Below are positions 50,994-60,033 of a stretch of 64,000 nucleotides of DNA, piece by piece (within the stretch, counting starts at the first letter, position 1; each line of letters opens with the position of its first letter). This DNA comes from Bacteroidota bacterium (lineage in GTDB: Bacteria > Bacteroidota > Bacteroidia > Sphingobacteriales > Sphingobacteriaceae): positions 62,001-126,000 of the forward strand of contig JAFDZM010000076.1 in NCBI GenBank assembly GCA_018266915.1. Direction: 5' to 3'. The position numbers and the translations under genes were made by a program. Under the pieces are notes generated by a model. That model worked only from the letters and a program-made list of their open reading frames with translations. It searched no databases and was not told the DNA's origin.

Positions 50994-52535
50994 TTAATTA
51001 TTCAATTTAATCATGTCCATTGATAATTTTTTCTCTTTCTTATAGTAGTTTACCTGCAACACATGGTTTGTTTTAGCAGGGAACAAGTGTGAGAAAGTTG
51101 CTTTGTCATTTTTAATAGGGAACTTATCAACTGTGAATTGATTATTCTTATACCTGATCTGCCCAAAGTTTCTTGTTTTCTTGGCATCAGCATCAAGCCT
51201 GTCATAATCAACAAAACTGAAGGTGATTTCTGAATTGTCATCACTTTTCGATGTATACATATAGTCCATCCATCCCCAACCATTAGCCATAAATGCTAAA
51301 AGGTAAGGTTGTAACAACCCTACGTATTGAGGGAAGCCACCACTATTTCCTGATACCTTCGGTACTTCTTTAGCTTGTATAACATTGCCATCCATATCAT
51401 ACTCAATCACAACCATGTTTTCTATTTTTAATTTGGCAACACCACCTCCATTGCCCTGCGATAATACCGCTAAAGCAATGCCCATTCCGTCTGCTACTTT
51501 TTTAAATTTCTCGGCTACTACGATATTGGTATTATGATTTGTCCGGACGATATCATGGATATATAAATAATAGCCATCCTTAAGCCTATGATCCTCCATC
51601 GGCATATACTTGCTCAGTGACTCTTCAAACGTCTTAAAATTACTCTTTAATAATTTGCCGCTTTTGTCAACTTCCAAAAATGCCATTCCGTCCGGGGCTG
51701 TTGTATATACTTTCTTTGATTTATAATTTAAACCAATGATCGTTATTTTACCATCTTCAAAAACCGCATTTATAGGCACTATGTGATTATCTCCTATTTC
51801 GGTCGACATGTCAAACAACTGGCTACCATCCTTTGTACTGGTAGCTAAAACAGATAGTTCCGATTTCCCATTATTCCAACCCTTTTCAACTCTGGATACT
51901 GCAGTCAAAATCACATCACTGTTCCCATTCAAAAACGTGGGCAGCATAACTTTTGATTTTCCTTCAGGCTCATAAGTTTTTTGCCAGGATGTTTTGCTTG
52001 TTCCATCTACATAACTGATTATAAAAGCATTATTCGGTTCGTTGAAGGTATAATCTACAAAGCCATTGTTTGCCAGCATATACAGCTCCGGTGGTGTCAT
52101 ATCCGAATACATTTTATAATCATGGCTTCCGGGTTTGTAGTTAATTTTCAATTCACTGGAGGCTACTTCGTTGGCATCCTGGTCGTATACCTTTAACTCG
52201 ATTGTTTTGGCTTTTTCGTCCCAAAATTTAAAGCAGAAGTTTTTGCCATCGAAGCCGGTGCTTACCAACTCCCATGCTTTCGGACCGATAATTTCTTTTG
52301 TTCCGAGATCATTCAGATTTTCATCCACCAGGTTAAGCTTGTAGATCAGGTTCTTTTTATCAGCTTTATCGAATTGATAAAAATTGAAATACCCCTTGAT
52401 CACATTGTTTTGTTTAATGACGCCTACGTTACGCAGTGTTACGTCCTTTACGTCGCTAAACACCTTTGTCGCCTCCTGCGCAAATCCTCTAATAGCGGCG
52501 AAAACAAAGAGAATAAGTAGTAATTTTTGTTTCAT
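50994..52535 (-). CDS. Exported beta-rich protein of unknown function
   Basis: The 513-residue protein has a signal peptide (LLILFVFAAIRGFAQ). The rest has propeller-like beta strands (GYFNFYQFDKADKKNLIYKL; NAFIISYVDGTSKTSWQKTY; ITFSFVDYDRLDADAK), so a six- or seven-bladed propeller is plausible. I think it belongs to an unassigned Bacteroidota family but cannot name one. It is 2 bases from the M48 peptidase gene and follows it in transcription, so the two are co-expressed and may act together in the periplasm. Confidence 0.75.
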   Translation of the reverse strand: MKQKLLLILFVFAAIRGFAQEATKVFSDVKDVTLRNVGVIKQNNVIKGYFNFYQFDKADKKNLIYKLNLVDENLNDLGTKEIIGPKAWELVSTGFDGKNFCFKFWDEKAKTIELKVYDQDANEVASSELKINYKPGSHDYKMYSDMTPPELYMLANNGFVDYTFNEPNNAFIISYVDGTSKTSWQKTYEPEGKSKVMLPTFLNGNSDVILTAVSRVEKGWNNGKSELSVLATSTKDGSQLFDMSTEIGDNHIVPINAVFEDGKITIIGLNYKSKKVYTTAPDGMAFLEVDKSGKLLKSNFKTFEESLSKYMPMEDHRLKDGYYLYIHDIVRTNHNTNIVVAEKFKKVADGMGIALAVLSQGNGGGVAKLKIENMVVIEYDMDGNVIQAKEVPKVSGNSGGFPQYVGLLQPYLLAFMANGWGWMDYMYTSKSDDNSEITFSFVDYDRLDADAKKTRNFGQIRYKNNQFTVDKFPIKNDKATFSHLFPAKTNHVLQVNYYKKEKKLSMDMIKLNN

Positions 52536-52537
52536 AA

Positions 52538-53893
52538 TTAATTTTTTAGCTTGTTTAAATTGTTTATAGCTTCTGACGAAGCTGTGATGAGTGATTTATT
52601 ATTTTGGTAATAGCTGGTGGCTATTTGAGTCATTTCTTTCAGGCTCAGATTGTCTAATAGTTTCAGGAGCTTATTGTATTCGTCATTATCATTTTTTGAT
52701 ATATATTGATTATTCACTATTGCGTACAGCGTATGAGATTTCTGATGTGAACAAATCGAAACCATGGTATCAAATATTTCAGATTTAACATGCTTGTCTG
52801 AAGGGAAAAGCGAATTATTCTGGATCAGTTGATAAAAATAAAAACCGAGATTATTATTATCTTTTGAGTAAGCAGCTTTATCAAAAAGGGCGATTTTCTT
52901 TATTGCCGACAATTGTTGCTCATTTCCTATCACGAAATCTGCTCCATGCTTTGGGTTTTTACTAAAGCAGAATTGCATTGCCATCCTTCGTTGTGAGCAA
53001 TCAGGGTGCGTTTTTAAAGAATCGACGATTTCCTTTTTGGCCGCAGATCCAAAACTCATGCGTTTTGGCGGTTTAAGCATATCTTCATTTATATTGATCG
53101 ACTCCTGTTTGAAAAAATTTTGAATTGTACATACCGCAGTACTCTCATCCGCAGCATCCAGCAAATCGAACATATGTGAAATGTTTTTGCCATCATATCC
53201 AGTATTTCTGTACAAAACTATTCCTAAAGAGTCCGCTGCTCTTTCCTGATCACGACTATGATATCTTCTGTCAAATGCATCTGTCATCAACAGGGCTTCA
53301 AGTTTGTCCTTGGTATCATAGTTCTGTTTTTTTATTTCTTTTACTTGAGCTAAAAACTCAGGCGAATTATACTTTTCCAGTTGTCTTATAATGGAATTAT
53401 TAACGTGCTTAAGTAAATAGTGCCCCAACTCGTGACACAAAGACATGGCCAGTTGACTCTCGTTTTCCATAGTGGTGACCAGCCCAAGATTACATACTAT
53501 GGTACCATCTTCATAGCTGTATGCGTTTACATCAGATGAGCGATCTATGAAAAAATGAAATTGATTTTTATCCAGGGAATTTTTCTCCAGTATTTGATAA
53601 AAAATGCGGCTCAAATATGGGTAAGTAACCGTATCGAAAAGGAAGCCTTTTTGGTTTAATCTTTTGATCAGATCAGCGTTTTTTTCTTCAATAATCTTAT
53701 CGTAATCCTTTCTTATTTTTCTTTCCAACCGCTCGTCTGTTGCATTTTTGGTTTTTTCGAGGAAAGCTTTATAAGTCTCAAGGTCTTTGTAAACATAAAT
53801 ACCATTAGTTTGCGCGCATACGGATTGGGAAAGACAACCTAAGAAAAATACTAAGGAAATAATATAAAACAGGAAAGCAAATTTGCTTTGCAT
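52538..53893 (-). CDS. Exported M48-family zinc metalloprotease
   Basis: The chosen ATG (53891-53893) gives a signal peptide (FAFLFYIISLVFFLG). Zinc motif HELGH is at 154-158 (AMSLCHELGHYLLKH), and QERAADSLGIVLY supplies the third Glu ligand in ERAADSLG. M48 peptidases such as BepA and LoiP act in outer-membrane assembly quality control. A TPR-rich C-terminal part, as in BepA, is not obvious. It overlaps no gene but lies 2 bases upstream of the unknown exported protein. Confidence 0.88.
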   Translation of the reverse strand: MQSKFAFLFYIISLVFFLGCLSQSVCAQTNGIYVYKDLETYKAFLEKTKNATDERLERKIRKDYDKIIEEKNADLIKRLNQKGFLFDTVTYPYLSRIFYQILEKNSLDKNQFHFFIDRSSDVNAYSYEDGTIVCNLGLVTTMENESQLAMSLCHELGHYLLKHVNNSIIRQLEKYNSPEFLAQVKEIKKQNYDTKDKLEALLMTDAFDRRYHSRDQERAADSLGIVLYRNTGYDGKNISHMFDLLDAADESTAVCTIQNFFKQESININEDMLKPPKRMSFGSAAKKEIVDSLKTHPDCSQRRMAMQFCFSKNPKHGADFVIGNEQQLSAIKKIALFDKAAYSKDNNNLGFYFYQLIQNNSLFPSDKHVKSEIFDTMVSICSHQKSHTLYAIVNNQYISKNDNDEYNKLLKLLDNLSLKEMTQIATSYYQNNKSLITASSEAINNLNKLKN

Positions 53894-54025
53894 AGAATTG
53901 TGACAAGATTTATTTAATAGGTTGTTTTTATGTATTTGCCTCAAATATAGCAATGTATACGGATTATAAAAATAAACCGTTACGGCAAATTCCGATTAAT
54001 TGTACCCGACTAAGAAAATGCAGAT

Positions 54026-54748
54026 TTATTCAACTGCAAGGCTTCTGTCTACCCTTTGAATATCGGGATTAGGATAATCATTTTCGATCAGGCCGTCCCG
54101 CATACGCACAATACGGTGAGCATGTTTTGCAATATCTTCTTCGTGGGTTACTAAGATGATGGTGTTGCCTTTTGCGTGAATGTCTTCAATAAGGCCCATT
54201 ATTTCAATAGAAGTTTTAGTATCCAGGTTACCTGTAGGTTCGTCGGCGAGGATAATAGACGGATCATTTATAAGCGCCCTTGCTACAGCCACACGCTGGC
54301 GCTGTCCACCTGAAAGCTCATTTGGTTTGTGAGTTACCCTATGACCAAGCCCTACATTTTCCAACGCTTTCCTGGCACGTTCTTGTCTGCCCTCTTTATT
54401 AATACCAGCATAAATAAGCGGAAGTGCCACATTATCAAGAGCGGTATTACGCGGCAACAGGTTAAATGTCTGGAAAACGAAGCCGATTTCGGTATTGCGA
54501 ACTTCAGCCAAATCATTATCGCTCATCTGACTTACGTTGATGCCGTTAAGGATGTAATCCCCTTTGGTAGGTGTATCCAGGCAACCAAGAATGTTCATCA
54601 GGGTTGATTTGCCCGAGCCGGAAGGTCCCATCAGGGCTACGAATTCGCCTTTATTTATTGTTAAGGATACCGATTTAAGTGCATGTATAGTTTCTGCACC
54701 GATCACATATTTACGCCCGATATCTTTAATAATAATTAATGGCTCCAT
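54026..54748 (-). CDS. LolD/MacB-type ABC transporter ATPase
   Basis: The 240-residue ATPase has Walker A GPSGSGKST, signature LSGGQRQRVAVARAL, Walker B IILADEPTGNLD and the H-loop VTHEED. Short insertions fit the MacB/LolD/FtsE type, which drives mechanotransmission permeases such as that at 44605. It is the last gene of the minus-strand group acyltransferase, acyltransferase, gatC, ATPase. The C-terminus adds a short tail of 20 residues (ENDYPNPDIQRVD). Confidence 0.9.
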   Translation of the reverse strand: MEPLIIIKDIGRKYVIGAETIHALKSVSLTINKGEFVALMGPSGSGKSTLMNILGCLDTPTKGDYILNGINVSQMSDNDLAEVRNTEIGFVFQTFNLLPRNTALDNVALPLIYAGINKEGRQERARKALENVGLGHRVTHKPNELSGGQRQRVAVARALINDPSIILADEPTGNLDTKTSIEIMGLIEDIHAKGNTIILVTHEEDIAKHAHRIVRMRDGLIENDYPNPDIQRVDRSLAVE

Positions 54749-54819
54749 TCGCTTTTTCGTGGTTTGACTATAAGAACCTATGATTTGTTACAGGCGTTTG
54801 TTCTTTTAGTCGGCAAGGA

Positions 54820-55110
54820 CTATTTCTCAATCACCTTCGCTACTAAGAAATAATCCTTATCGTGCTTAGGTGCATTCAATAATGCTTCTTCGTGTGTAAC
54901 CTCTTGTTTTATTACATCCTCGCGCACTGTATTGATCTCATTGGTCATATACACCAGCGGCTCAATTCCTGATGTATCGATCTCGTTTAGTTTATCCATA
55001 AAACCGAGGATCTTGTTCATATCGGCAATCATCTTTTCCTTTTCGTCTTCAGCCAGTTCCAGCCTTGCCAAATGGGCCACTTTCTCTACGGTTTCCTTAT
55101 CGATGTTCAT
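54820..55110 (-). CDS. gatC: Asp-tRNA(Asn)/Glu-tRNA(Gln) amidotransferase subunit C
   Basis: The 96-residue protein has the GatC patterns VEKVAHLARLELAEDE and FMDKLNEIDTSGIEPLVYM. GatC wraps GatA and GatB and stabilises the transamidation complex that makes Gln-tRNA or Asn-tRNA. gatA and gatB are not in the window, which is usual in Bacteroidota. It overlaps the upstream acyltransferase by 14 bases, so translation may be coupled. Confidence 0.9.
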   Translation of the reverse strand: MNIDKETVEKVAHLARLELAEDEKEKMIADMNKILGFMDKLNEIDTSGIEPLVYMTNEINTVREDVIKQEVTHEEALLNAPKHDKDYFLVAKVIEK

Positions 55111-55837
55111 TCTCGTCCAGTTTCTTTTTTACTACGTTGTAAACCTCATCTTTCAGCAGATCAGCATCTTCAACCGTCATGTTGGCCGTTTCGATGGGTT
55201 TGTGCACAAATATATGACAAATCCCCGGTCTGCTGCCATACACGCCGCCTGAATCCCACATTACCTTCCAGGTATCCAGCGAACTAATAGGCAAAATAGG
55301 GATTTTCAAATCAATTGCCAGCCGGAACGGGCCATTTTTAAACTCCTGTAATTGCGGCGGATAATCTTTAGAGATCGTGCCTTCCGGAAATATCACCACA
55401 CTCATCCCCTGCGCCAGGCGTTCGCCGGTTTGCTTAAATGCCTTGTAAGATGACATTTTGCTTTCGCGATTTACTGGTATATCGATCGACCTGAAAAAAA
55501 TACCCAATAAAGGGTTGTAAAGCAATTCGTGCTTACCCATAAAACAAAAAGTATTTTTGAGCGCCTTGCTGACTGACATGATATCCAGGTTTGAGATATG
55601 ATTGGGACAAACTATATAGGTGCGCGACCAATCTATCGGTTGTTCATATTGTATTTTATAAAATATCCCTGTAGTCGTCGAACTGAATGCAGCACACATC
55701 TTTCGCAACCGGTTCATCATAGGATACCTTGATGGCTTTTTGGAAGCGTAACAGATAAAAGGATAAAGCAGGTAAAATATAAACGAAATACTCAACCTGT
55801 AAAGTAAACGATGGAATTTTTTAAGGGCCAGGATCAT
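55097..55837 (-). CDS. 1-acyl-sn-glycerol-3-phosphate acyltransferase, tandem copy B
   Basis: The start is ATG 55835-55837; a TTG three codons upstream is less likely. The 246-residue enzyme has the PlsC motifs NHISNLD (His and Asp of HX4D) and FPEGTIS, with a membrane-anchored N-terminus (FIFYLLYPFICYA). It transfers a second acyl chain to lysophosphatidic acid at the inner membrane. It is about half identical to the gene upstream and probably arose by tandem duplication. The 14-base overlap with gatC is noted there. Confidence 0.87.
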   Translation of the reverse strand: MILALKKFHRLLYRLSISFIFYLLYPFICYASKKPSRYPMMNRLRKMCAAFSSTTTGIFYKIQYEQPIDWSRTYIVCPNHISNLDIMSVSKALKNTFCFMGKHELLYNPLLGIFFRSIDIPVNRESKMSSYKAFKQTGERLAQGMSVVIFPEGTISKDYPPQLQEFKNGPFRLAIDLKIPILPISSLDTWKVMWDSGGVYGSRPGICHIFVHKPIETANMTVEDADLLKDEVYNVVKKKLDENEHR

Positions 55838-55880
55838 CGATCTCAAAAATAGAAAACCCTTAATTTAAAGGCAAAATAAT

Positions 55881-55971
55881 CTCTGTGAACTTTGTGATTA
55901 TTCTTAGTGCCCTCTGCAGTGGGGATTTAACCACAAAGGTCACAAAGATTTGCACAAAGAGCACTAAGAAT
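55881..55971. repeat. Period-9 opposed array between the tandem acyltransferases
   Basis: Left CTCTGTGAA, CTTTGTGAT, then TATTCTTAGTG (55881-55909). Right GTCACAAAG and AGCACTAAG units (55929-55968). The stop codon of the upstream acyltransferase (55964-55966) lies inside the last right unit. Confidence 0.85.
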
Positions 55972-56701
55972 GAACCGGCTCAAACTTTTTTTTCATTATC
56001 CGGTATACCTCATCCCGCAAATTATCAGCATCATCAACGGTTAAATGCTTTGTCTCGATGGGTTTATGTACATAAACATGGCATACACCTGGCTTGCTGC
56101 CATGCCTCGTGCCTGTATCCCAAAGTAATCTCCAATTATTTAATGAAGTGACCGGGACTATTGGAACACCCGCTTCTATAGCCAGACGGAATGGCCCGTT
56201 TTTGAAATCATGCAGTTGCGGCGGATAATCGTCCGGTATTTTCCCTTCCGGGAAGACGATCATGGTGATACCACTTTGAAGCTTTTCAGTCGCTTTTTTA
56301 AAAGCCCGAAATGAGGACATTTTGCTTTCACGATTAACAGGAATGTCTATTGTTCTGAAAAACAAGCCGGTTACCAGGCCTTCTGTTAATTCCTCTTTTC
56401 CCATAAATGAGCAATCATTTTTTACCAGCAAGCTCATGGCTGTGATATCCAGATTAGAGGTATGGTTGGGGCATATTATATAGGGGCTTTCGCGATCAAG
56501 TGGTACTTCATAAGTAAAGGCGTAAAATATCCCCGCAAAGGCAGAACTGAGAAATCCCCACAGCCGCCTGAACTTGTGCATTTGCTTATAAGTGGATGGT
56601 TTGCGCGAAAAATACCAGAGAAAGGGGTAAAGCAAAAAGTAGAAGAGCGCCACGCTACCCATGTACAGGTAACAGTGTGCTTTCTTCAATATCAATTTCA
56701 T
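55964..56701 (-). CDS. 1-acyl-sn-glycerol-3-phosphate acyltransferase, tandem copy A
   Basis: The start is ATG 56699-56701; the frame is open three codons further to a TTG. The 245-residue enzyme has NHTSNLD and FPEGKIP, an N-terminal span (SVALFYFLLYPFLWYF), and the same overall plan as copy B. Why two are needed is not clear; one may act on lipid A or ornithine lipid precursors rather than phosphatidic acid. It is first in the minus-strand group and divergent from trpS; the 38-base gap to trpS is very short. The last residues (HS) and stop are encoded by an array. Confidence 0.86.
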   Translation of the reverse strand: MKLILKKAHCYLYMGSVALFYFLLYPFLWYFSRKPSTYKQMHKFRRLWGFLSSAFAGIFYAFTYEVPLDRESPYIICPNHTSNLDITAMSLLVKNDCSFMGKEELTEGLVTGLFFRTIDIPVNRESKMSSFRAFKKATEKLQSGITMIVFPEGKIPDDYPPQLHDFKNGPFRLAIEAGVPIVPVTSLNNWRLLWDTGTRHGSKPGVCHVYVHKPIETKHLTVDDADNLRDEVYRIMKKKFEPVHS

Positions 56702-56739
56702 CGGTACCAAAAATATAAAAATTCCTTACTTTCGCCCCC

Positions 56740-57735
56740 ATGGAAACTGTTGTTAGTGGTATACGTTCTACCGGGAAACTGCATTTGGGAAACTATTACG
56801 GAGCCATCCAAAACTTCGTAAAAATGCAAAGTGAGTATAATTGTTTTTTCTTTATTGCCGATTGGCACTCATTAACTACCCACCCTACTCCGTCTGACCT
56901 TCACAGCAATGTGAAACAGGTATTAGTAGAGTACCTGGCAGCAGGCCTTGATCCTGAAAAATCGACTTTATATGTTCAGTCAGATGTGCCTGAAACCACT
57001 GAGTTGTATCTATACCTGAATATGAATGCCTACGTAGGTGAATTGGAACGTAGCACCTCGTTTAAAGATAAAATACGCGCTCAACCGGATAACGTAAATG
57101 CCGGTTTGCTAACCTACCCTGTTTTGATGGCTGCTGATATCATTCTCCATCGTGCTACCAAAGTACCTGTCGGTAAGGACCAGGAACAACACCTGGAAAT
57201 GTCCCGTACATTTGCCAACCGCTTCAACCGCCTGTATAATCGCGATTATTTTCCTGAACCATATGCCTTTAATTTTAGTGAGAACCTGGTAAAAATACCC
57301 GGACTTGATGGCAAGGGCAAAATGGGCAAATCAGAAGGTGAGGGCAATGCGGTTTATTTATCTGACACACCCGAAATCATCCGCAAAAAGGTAATGAGAG
57401 CGGTAACCGACAGCGGACCAACTGCAGAGAACCAGGAAAAGCCGGTTGAAATCCAGAACCTGTTCGATCTGCTAAAAGTGGTTTCTACTCCTGATACCTA
57501 CGAGCATTTCGATAATCTTTATAATACCTGCCAGATACGTTACGGCGATTTGAAAAAGCAACTGGCTGAAGATATGATCCTTGCAACTGCACCTATTCGT
57601 GAAAAAATAAACGATATAAGCCAGGACATAGGTTATTTGCGCCAGGTTGCCCGTCATGGAGCTATCAAGGCCCGCGAAAGCGCTCAAAAAACTATCCGCG
57701 AGGTGAGGGAAATTATCGGCTTTCGTAGTTTTTGA
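56740..57735 (+). CDS. trpS: Tryptophanyl-tRNA synthetase
   Basis: The 331-residue class I synthetase has the HIGH signature in KLHLGNYYG, and KMGKSEGEGNAV as the KMSKS loop with Ser replaced by Gly. It attaches tryptophan to tRNA(Trp). A near -7 box TACTTTCG (56727-56734) lies only 5 bases before the ATG, which suggests a leaderless or nearly leaderless mRNA. It heads a plus-strand run with deoxynucleoside kinase, kdsB and pyrG, each with its own array between. Confidence 0.94.
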   Translation: METVVSGIRSTGKLHLGNYYGAIQNFVKMQSEYNCFFFIADWHSLTTHPTPSDLHSNVKQVLVEYLAAGLDPEKSTLYVQSDVPETTELYLYLNMNAYVGELERSTSFKDKIRAQPDNVNAGLLTYPVLMAADIILHRATKVPVGKDQEQHLEMSRTFANRFNRLYNRDYFPEPYAFNFSENLVKIPGLDGKGKMGKSEGEGNAVYLSDTPEIIRKKVMRAVTDSGPTAENQEKPVEIQNLFDLLKVVSTPDTYEHFDNLYNTCQIRYGDLKKQLAEDMILATAPIREKINDISQDIGYLRQVARHGAIKARESAQKTIREVREIIGFRSF

Positions 57736-57737
57736 TA

Positions 57738-57923
57738 GCGTATAGCTGATAGATCATAGTTCATAGTGTTTTGCGAACTGTCTTGGCTATGAACTATTAA
57801 CCATGAACTATTAACAAAAAATTGTGAGTTCATACTTCATAATGTATATTAGTCGGATGTAGTTAATTGTGGTTTCTATACTTCCTCGTGAAGAGCTATG
57901 AACCATCAACCGTAAACCATGAA
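57738..57923. repeat. Period-7 opposed array plus a third arm
   Basis: Left GCGTATA, GCTGATA, GATCATA, GTTCATA (57738-57765); right CTATGAA, CTATTAA, CCATGAA, CTATTAA (57787-57814); third CTATGAA, CCATCAA, CCGTAAA, CCATGAA (57896-57923). The word is the same as at murA (17378-17509). Confidence 0.9.
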
Positions 57924-57936
57924 TTAAGACCATCGC

Positions 57937-58551
57937 ATGCACATAGCTATCGTAGGAAACATCGGCGCCGGAAAGACCACCCTTACTGAATTATTGGCCA
58001 AAAATTATGGTTTTGAACCTCTTTACGAGGCTGCAGACAATAACCCTTACCTGGAAGATTTTTACAGCGACATGAAACGCTGGAGTTTTAATCTGCAGAT
58101 CTATTTCCTGAACAGCCGCTTCAGGCAGATACTGGATATTCAGCAAGGCAATAAAAATATCATACAGGACCGTACCATTTATGAAGATGCCTACATCTTT
58201 GCAGAAAACCTGCATGATATGGGCCTGATGACCACCCGCGACTATGAGAACTACCGTGCAATTTTTGATAATATTACTGCATTCATCAAACCTCCCGACC
58301 TACTGGTTTATCTGAAAGCATCGGTACCTACTTTGGTTAACAATATTCAACGCCGTGGCCGTGAGTACGAGATCGGTATCCGTTTGGATTACCTTTCCAA
58401 ACTGAATGAGAAATACCAGAAATGGATCAACGGTTATAAACTGGGTAAACTGCTGATACTGGACAAAGACAAACTCGACTTTGCCAACAACACCGACGAT
58501 ATGGCGACCATTGTGGAAAGGATTGAGCGGGAGATAAATGGACTGTTCTGA
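57937..58551 (+). CDS. Deoxynucleoside kinase
   Basis: The 204-residue kinase has Walker A GNIGAGKTTL, the DRTIYEDAYIFAE motif with the Asp-Arg of the ERS/DRS catalytic step, and the lid RRGREYEIGI. It matches the dNK/dGK/dAK family, which phosphorylates deoxynucleosides in the salvage pathway. Base specificity is unclear, perhaps deoxyadenosine or deoxyguanosine. Its ATG stands 14 bases after an array. Confidence 0.9.
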   Translation: MHIAIVGNIGAGKTTLTELLAKNYGFEPLYEAADNNPYLEDFYSDMKRWSFNLQIYFLNSRFRQILDIQQGNKNIIQDRTIYEDAYIFAENLHDMGLMTTRDYENYRAIFDNITAFIKPPDLLVYLKASVPTLVNNIQRRGREYEIGIRLDYLSKLNEKYQKWINGYKLGKLLILDKDKLDFANNTDDMATIVERIEREINGLF

Positions 58552-58562
58552 TTTGTTTGGTT

Positions 58563-58645
58563 ATACGTTTTACGTGGTACGTTATACGTTTATTTGTACT
58601 TTTATAACCTGACTAACGTAACACGTATAACGTCAAACGTACAAC
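58563..58645. repeat. Period-7 opposed array (ACGT word)
   Basis: Left ATACGTT, TTACGTG, GTACGTT, ATACGTT (58563-58590); right ACGTAAC, ACGTATA, ACGTCAA, ACGTACA (58616-58643). The arms are clear reverse complements. Confidence 0.92.
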
Positions 58646-58654
58646 CTAAAGAAC

Positions 58655-59386
58655 ATGCAAATCCTCGGTATCATCCCCGCCCGTTACGCCTCAACCCGCT
58701 TTCCCGGAAAGCCGCTGGTAGATATTGCCGGGAAGAGTATGATCCAAAGGGTTTACGAGCAAGCTAAAAAGTGTGTACAGTTATCTGAAGTGATCGTAGC
58801 TACAGATGACGACCGAATTTTTGAGCACGTACACGGTTTTGGCGGCAAAGCAGTGATGACCTCATCAACCCACCAAAGCGGCACCGACCGCTGTGCCGAG
58901 GTAGCAGAAAAATATCCTGAATACGACGTGATCATTAATATCCAGGGGGATGAGCCTTATATCGACCCGGAGCAGATCAGCAAACTGATCAATTGCTTTA
59001 ATGATGACAACACGCAACTTGCGACATTGGTAAAAAAAGTATCAAACGAGCAAGAGCTGCATAATACCAGTTCGCCGAAGGTTATCATCAATAAAAATTC
59101 TGAGGCTATTTACTTTTCACGTTCACCACTGCCTCATATCCGTGGGCAGGAGCCTCAAAATTGGCTGCAGCATTTTACTTATTTTAAGCATATCGGCATT
59201 TATGGTTATCGGGCTGATATTTTGAAACAGATCACAAAACTTCCAGTATCTTCTCTTGAAAAAGCTGAAAGCCTGGAGCAACTGCGCTGGGTTGAAAATG
59301 GTTACAAAATAAAAGTGGCTGAAACAGAAATTGAAACTATTGCTATTGATACACCAGAGGATTTAAAAAAGCTTATATTTGAGTAA
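58655..59386 (+). CDS. kdsB: 3-deoxy-manno-octulosonate cytidylyltransferase
   Basis: KdsB activates KDO to CMP-KDO for lipopolysaccharide inner core. The 243-residue enzyme has IIPARYASTRFPGKPL (nucleotide binding), STHQSGTDRCAE, and INIQGDEPYIDP with the metal-binding Asp. A kdsA or waaA partner is not visible. The gene indicates that this organism makes KDO-containing LPS. Confidence 0.95.
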   Translation: MQILGIIPARYASTRFPGKPLVDIAGKSMIQRVYEQAKKCVQLSEVIVATDDDRIFEHVHGFGGKAVMTSSTHQSGTDRCAEVAEKYPEYDVIINIQGDEPYIDPEQISKLINCFNDDNTQLATLVKKVSNEQELHNTSSPKVIINKNSEAIYFSRSPLPHIRGQEPQNWLQHFTYFKHIGIYGYRADILKQITKLPVSSLEKAESLEQLRWVENGYKIKVAETEIETIAIDTPEDLKKLIFE

Positions 59387-59412
59387 GAAAATATTTTACC
59401 AACCTTATTGTA

Positions 59413-60024
59413 ATGAAAATAAAACTAACTTCCCTAATAGCAATCTGTTTGCTGTTTTTTAGCATTACGTCATTCGCGCAAGATGAGAGTTTCAACGACT
59501 ATATCATAACTCTAAAAAATGATACAATTAAATGTGAGCTTCATAGTAGTAACAACGTAGATTGGTTTAAATATCAAATTGAAGGCGCCAAGGGTTCAAA
59601 AAAACTAAATGCTGATAGCATTAATGGCTACTATTCATCGAAAGATTCTGTGCTATTTTTATCCAAACATACACCTGGTCCAGGAGGACGCACATTTCTG
59701 CAATTGCTTGAACGAGGACAAATAAATTTGTATGAACTCAACTCAGGAAGTGACACCTATTGGTATGAGGAGAAAAATGGAGATTCTTTAAAATTGATTA
59801 AAATGTACAGAAATTCAGTTCACATTGGTGATAATAGTTACGAGGCGAATACTTCACGCAAAGAACGTCAGCAGAATTTATTTAATGCACTTGCAGATAA
59901 CCCAGAATTACTACAACGTTTCAAAAATGCCATTAAAGACGTTAATTATGGCTTCAAACTAATTCAGTATTACATAAAGACGTATAACGATGAATATTTT
60001 GAGAACCATAAAAGTTCTAAATAA
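59413..60024 (+). CDS. Exported protein of unknown function
   Basis: A 203-residue protein with a clear signal peptide (LISLIAICLL-type run ending SFAQ). The mature part starts YIITLKNDTIKCELHSS, which resembles the beginning of many small Bacteroidota beta-sheet proteins that start after the signal with a YIxxLKGDTIxC phrase. The C-terminal half is helical and charged. AT-rich codons. Function unknown; it follows kdsB by 27 bases and could share its transcript. Confidence 0.75.
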   Translation: MKIKLTSLIAICLLFFSITSFAQDESFNDYIITLKNDTIKCELHSSNNVDWFKYQIEGAKGSKKLNADSINGYYSSKDSVLFLSKHTPGPGGRTFLQLLERGQINLYELNSGSDTYWYEEKNGDSLKLIKMYRNSVHIGDNSYEANTSRKERQQNLFNALADNPELLQRFKNAIKDVNYGFKLIQYYIKTYNDEYFENHKSSK

Positions 60025-60033
60025 ATCGATTCA

